Source: a bacterium
GTDB taxonomy: Bacteria > Calditrichota > Calditrichia > RBG-13-44-9 > J042
Direction: 5' to 3'
NCBI GenBank assembly: GCA_015494485.1
Contig: WGBF01000591.1
Coordinates: 1-6,085, forward strand
Length of the DNA: 6,085 nucleotides
Shown here: positions 4,436 through 6,085 of the stretch, one piece after another
How positions within the stretch are numbered: position 1 is the first letter of the stretch
How the letters are laid out: each line of letters opens with the position of its first letter
The notes under the pieces: generated by a model
The model's input: only the letters and a program-made list of their open reading frames with translations
The model's database searches: none
What the model was told of the DNA's origin: nothing
Translations under genes and position numbers: made by a program

Positions 4436-6028
4436 TCAGACAAAGAAAATAAAAGTGATCAGGACAAACAGCGGGATTAAAATGCCCACGGAATACAGCA
4501 TGTATCCAAAAAAGCTGGGCATTTTAATACCCTGTTCTTCGGCAATGGATTTAACCATGAAGTTGGGCGCATTACCAATATAAGTCATTGCACCAAAAAA
4601 GACCGCACCGGTACTGATGGCTTTCAAGTAAATTTCTTGTTCAGCAATCAAATGATGAACCGCTTCATAGGGATCAATCCCAGCAAAGAATTGCCCCAGG
4701 GCGGTGTTCAAAAAGGTCAGGTACGTGGGTGCATTGTCCAGAAAACTGGAAAGACCGCCCGTGACCCAAAAGTAATGCCAGGGTTCTTTAACAGCTTCAA
4801 TCACAAAGGCCAGGTGTCCGTTTTTACCGGCCTGTAACATGGCCAGGGCCGGAATAATCGTCATAAAAATACCGGCAAATAACTTGGCCACTTCCACAAT
4901 GGGAAACCAGGTAAAGTCGTTCCCCTTGCGATATTCCCAGGGGGTTAATTTGAGTGACAGCAAGCCCATCAAAATTAAAAACGCATCCCGGATCATACTT
5001 TCTATTTCAACATGCACCCCCAGAATGCTGACTTCACCCAGATGCACCAATCCGCTGAACAACACACCACCGATAACGCCCAACAGGAACAGCAGGTTAA
5101 TTAATCCCTTCACTTCCATTTTTACTTCTTTTGTGCGCACATTGTGATTGTTGTTTTCCACTTCCACAACTTCTTCAACTTCAATTTCTCCGTGCTCCAG
5201 ATCTTCTTCAAAATGAACATCTTTCAGGTGCATCTTTTTATGCCAGCCTTCTTTGCGGAACATGTAGGTATCGAACAGGAAAAACAGTAATAACAATAAT
5301 CCGGACAGCAGGGCCATTTCGGTAAAAATGTTAAACGTCCAGAAAAACGGTACCCCGTGGAGGAACCCGAGAAACAACGGCGGGTCACCCAATGGAGTTA
5401 AGGATCCCCCAATGTTGCTCACCAGAAAAATGAAAAAGATAATTAGGTGCACTTTGGATTTGCGATATTTGTTCATGCGGATAATGGGGCGGATAAGCAC
5501 CATGGACGCGCCGGTGGTACCAATCCAGGATGCCAGAAAGGTTCCAATGAGCAACAAAATCAAGTTGGCAGCCGGGGTTCCCACCGGAGCCCCTTCAATT
5601 AAAATGCCACCAGCAACGGTAAATAATGCCCATAATAAGATTATGAATGGGATATAATCTTTTAAGTAAATGTGAACGATTTCGTGAAATGCCTCCCCTT
5701 GATATGCAAAGAGAAATGGAATCGCAAACAGTAACGCCCAGAAGGCGGACACCTTTCCATAATGATGGTGCCAGAATTCCGGTGCTACCAATGGGAAAAT
5801 GGCAATGGAGAGCAAAATGCCAACAAACGGAATCACGCTCCAGAGGGGTAATACCGAACCCAGAGGATTTTCACTTTCTTCTCCACCATTGTGACCCATT
5901 GTGGCTTCCTGCTGGGTGGGGGAGGAAGAAGTGGCCGCATACAGGGATGTGGCGGTGGGCAACAGCACCAACATCAACAATACGGCAATCACAATCAGCT
6001 TCATGGTTCCACTGGCAAAACGACTCAT
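4436..6028 (-). CDS. NhaD/CitMHS_2-type sodium:proton antiporter (530 aa)
   Basis: This is an inner-membrane ion transporter of the ArsB/NhaD superfamily, annotated in related bacteria as sodium:proton antiporter (NhaD-like, 'putative citrate transport' domain). The likely role is Na+/H+ exchange for pH and salt balance; the substrate is inferred from family only. Counting from the chosen start, a signal-peptide-like hydrophobic segment (about 10-30, ending LYA|AT) is followed by a Ser/Glu-rich stretch and then many membrane segments. Conserved loops are SNIGGSLTPLGDPP (204-217), SSFLDNAPTYL (427-437) and TYIGNAPNFMVKSIAEE (482-498), the paired half-helix motifs of this superfamily. Residues about 263-297 form a hydrophilic His/Glu-rich loop between the two halves. 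I chose the ATG at 6028 because AAAGGA lies 6 bases upstream; the in-frame ATG at 6067 would add 13 charged residues but has no good ribosome binding site. A terminator follows the gene. Confidence 0.88.
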   Translation of the reverse strand: MSRFASGTMKLIVIAVLLMLVLLPTATSLYAATSSSPTQQEATMGHNGGEESENPLGSVLPLWSVIPFVGILLSIAIFPLVAPEFWHHHYGKVSAFWALLFAIPFLFAYQGEAFHEIVHIYLKDYIPFIILLWALFTVAGGILIEGAPVGTPAANLILLLIGTFLASWIGTTGASMVLIRPIIRMNKYRKSKVHLIIFFIFLVSNIGGSLTPLGDPPLFLGFLHGVPFFWTFNIFTEMALLSGLLLLLFFLFDTYMFRKEGWHKKMHLKDVHFEEDLEHGEIEVEEVVEVENNNHNVRTKEVKMEVKGLINLLFLLGVIGGVLFSGLVHLGEVSILGVHVEIESMIRDAFLILMGLLSLKLTPWEYRKGNDFTWFPIVEVAKLFAGIFMTIIPALAMLQAGKNGHLAFVIEAVKEPWHYFWVTGGLSSFLDNAPTYLTFLNTALGQFFAGIDPYEAVHHLIAEQEIYLKAISTGAVFFGAMTYIGNAPNFMVKSIAEEQGIKMPSFFGYMLYSVGILIPLFVLITFIFFV

Positions 6029-6085
6029 ATTTCGTCCTTTCCTTTTTGTCCGTTCAATTTGATACATCTCACAAAATCTTAAAAT

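Noticed and set aside
4839..5657. Open frames on the + strand opposite the antiporter gene
   Set aside because: They overlap a strong family match on the other strand and show no recognisable motifs or ribosome binding sites; they are shadows.
6065..6067. Upstream ATG of the antiporter gene
   Set aside because: It has no convincing ribosome binding site and adds a charged 13-residue stretch before the signal-like segment. The ATG at 6028 has AAAGGA at good spacing.
1..6085. CRISPR array or multi-gene defence system
   Set aside because: There are no regularly spaced repeats and no Cas, restriction or toxin-antitoxin genes. The ATPase alone is not enough to call a defence system.

Overview
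The window reads as ordinary bacterial chromosome with one less conserved segment in the middle. It carries the 3' end of a PepD-type dipeptidase gene, a short gene for a small exported protein and a tRNA-Ser(CGA) gene on the + strand. On the - strand are a DUF4143-type ATPase gene, a tatD gene and a NhaD/CitMHS_2-type ion antiporter gene. The combination of a Bacteroidota/Calditrichota-like NhaD protein with a signal-peptide-like N-terminus, PepD, an AAA_14/DUF4143 ATPase, a tRNA without encoded CCA and canonical Shine-Dalgarno sites suggests a member of the FCB group or a neighbouring phylum. That placement is inference; no phylogenetic marker is present.

Layout: 1-700 is the C-terminal half of pepD, which runs in from the left edge and is closed by a clean intrinsic terminator at 733-763. 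854-1213 encodes a 119-residue exported protein of unknown function. 1284-1371 is tRNA-Ser(CGA). 1372-1831 is a mostly A+T-rich gap with several potential hairpins. 1832-3178 (-) is the ATPase, with a recognisable promoter and a duplicated dyad element in its leader. 3179-3596 is another A+T-rich gap. 3597-4361 (-) is tatD, and 4436-6028 (-) is the antiporter, with a strong terminator between the two.

The genes do not form a pathway. pepD, tatD, the tRNA and the antiporter look like housekeeping functions: peptide turnover, metal-dependent nuclease, translation and ion homeostasis. The ATPase, with its two A+T-rich flanks, sits between the tRNA and tatD and looks like an accessory insertion, although no integrase, transposase or proven attachment site is visible.

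The most interesting feature is the leader of the ATPase gene. Two 21-bp dyads, identical at 19 of 21 positions, lie with starts 33 bp apart just downstream of a good -35/-10 pair. The proximal copy contains the ribosome binding site inside a perfect 8-bp stem. This suggests autoregulation, either by protein binding or by an RNA structure. I see no evidence for a completely new multi-gene system in this window.
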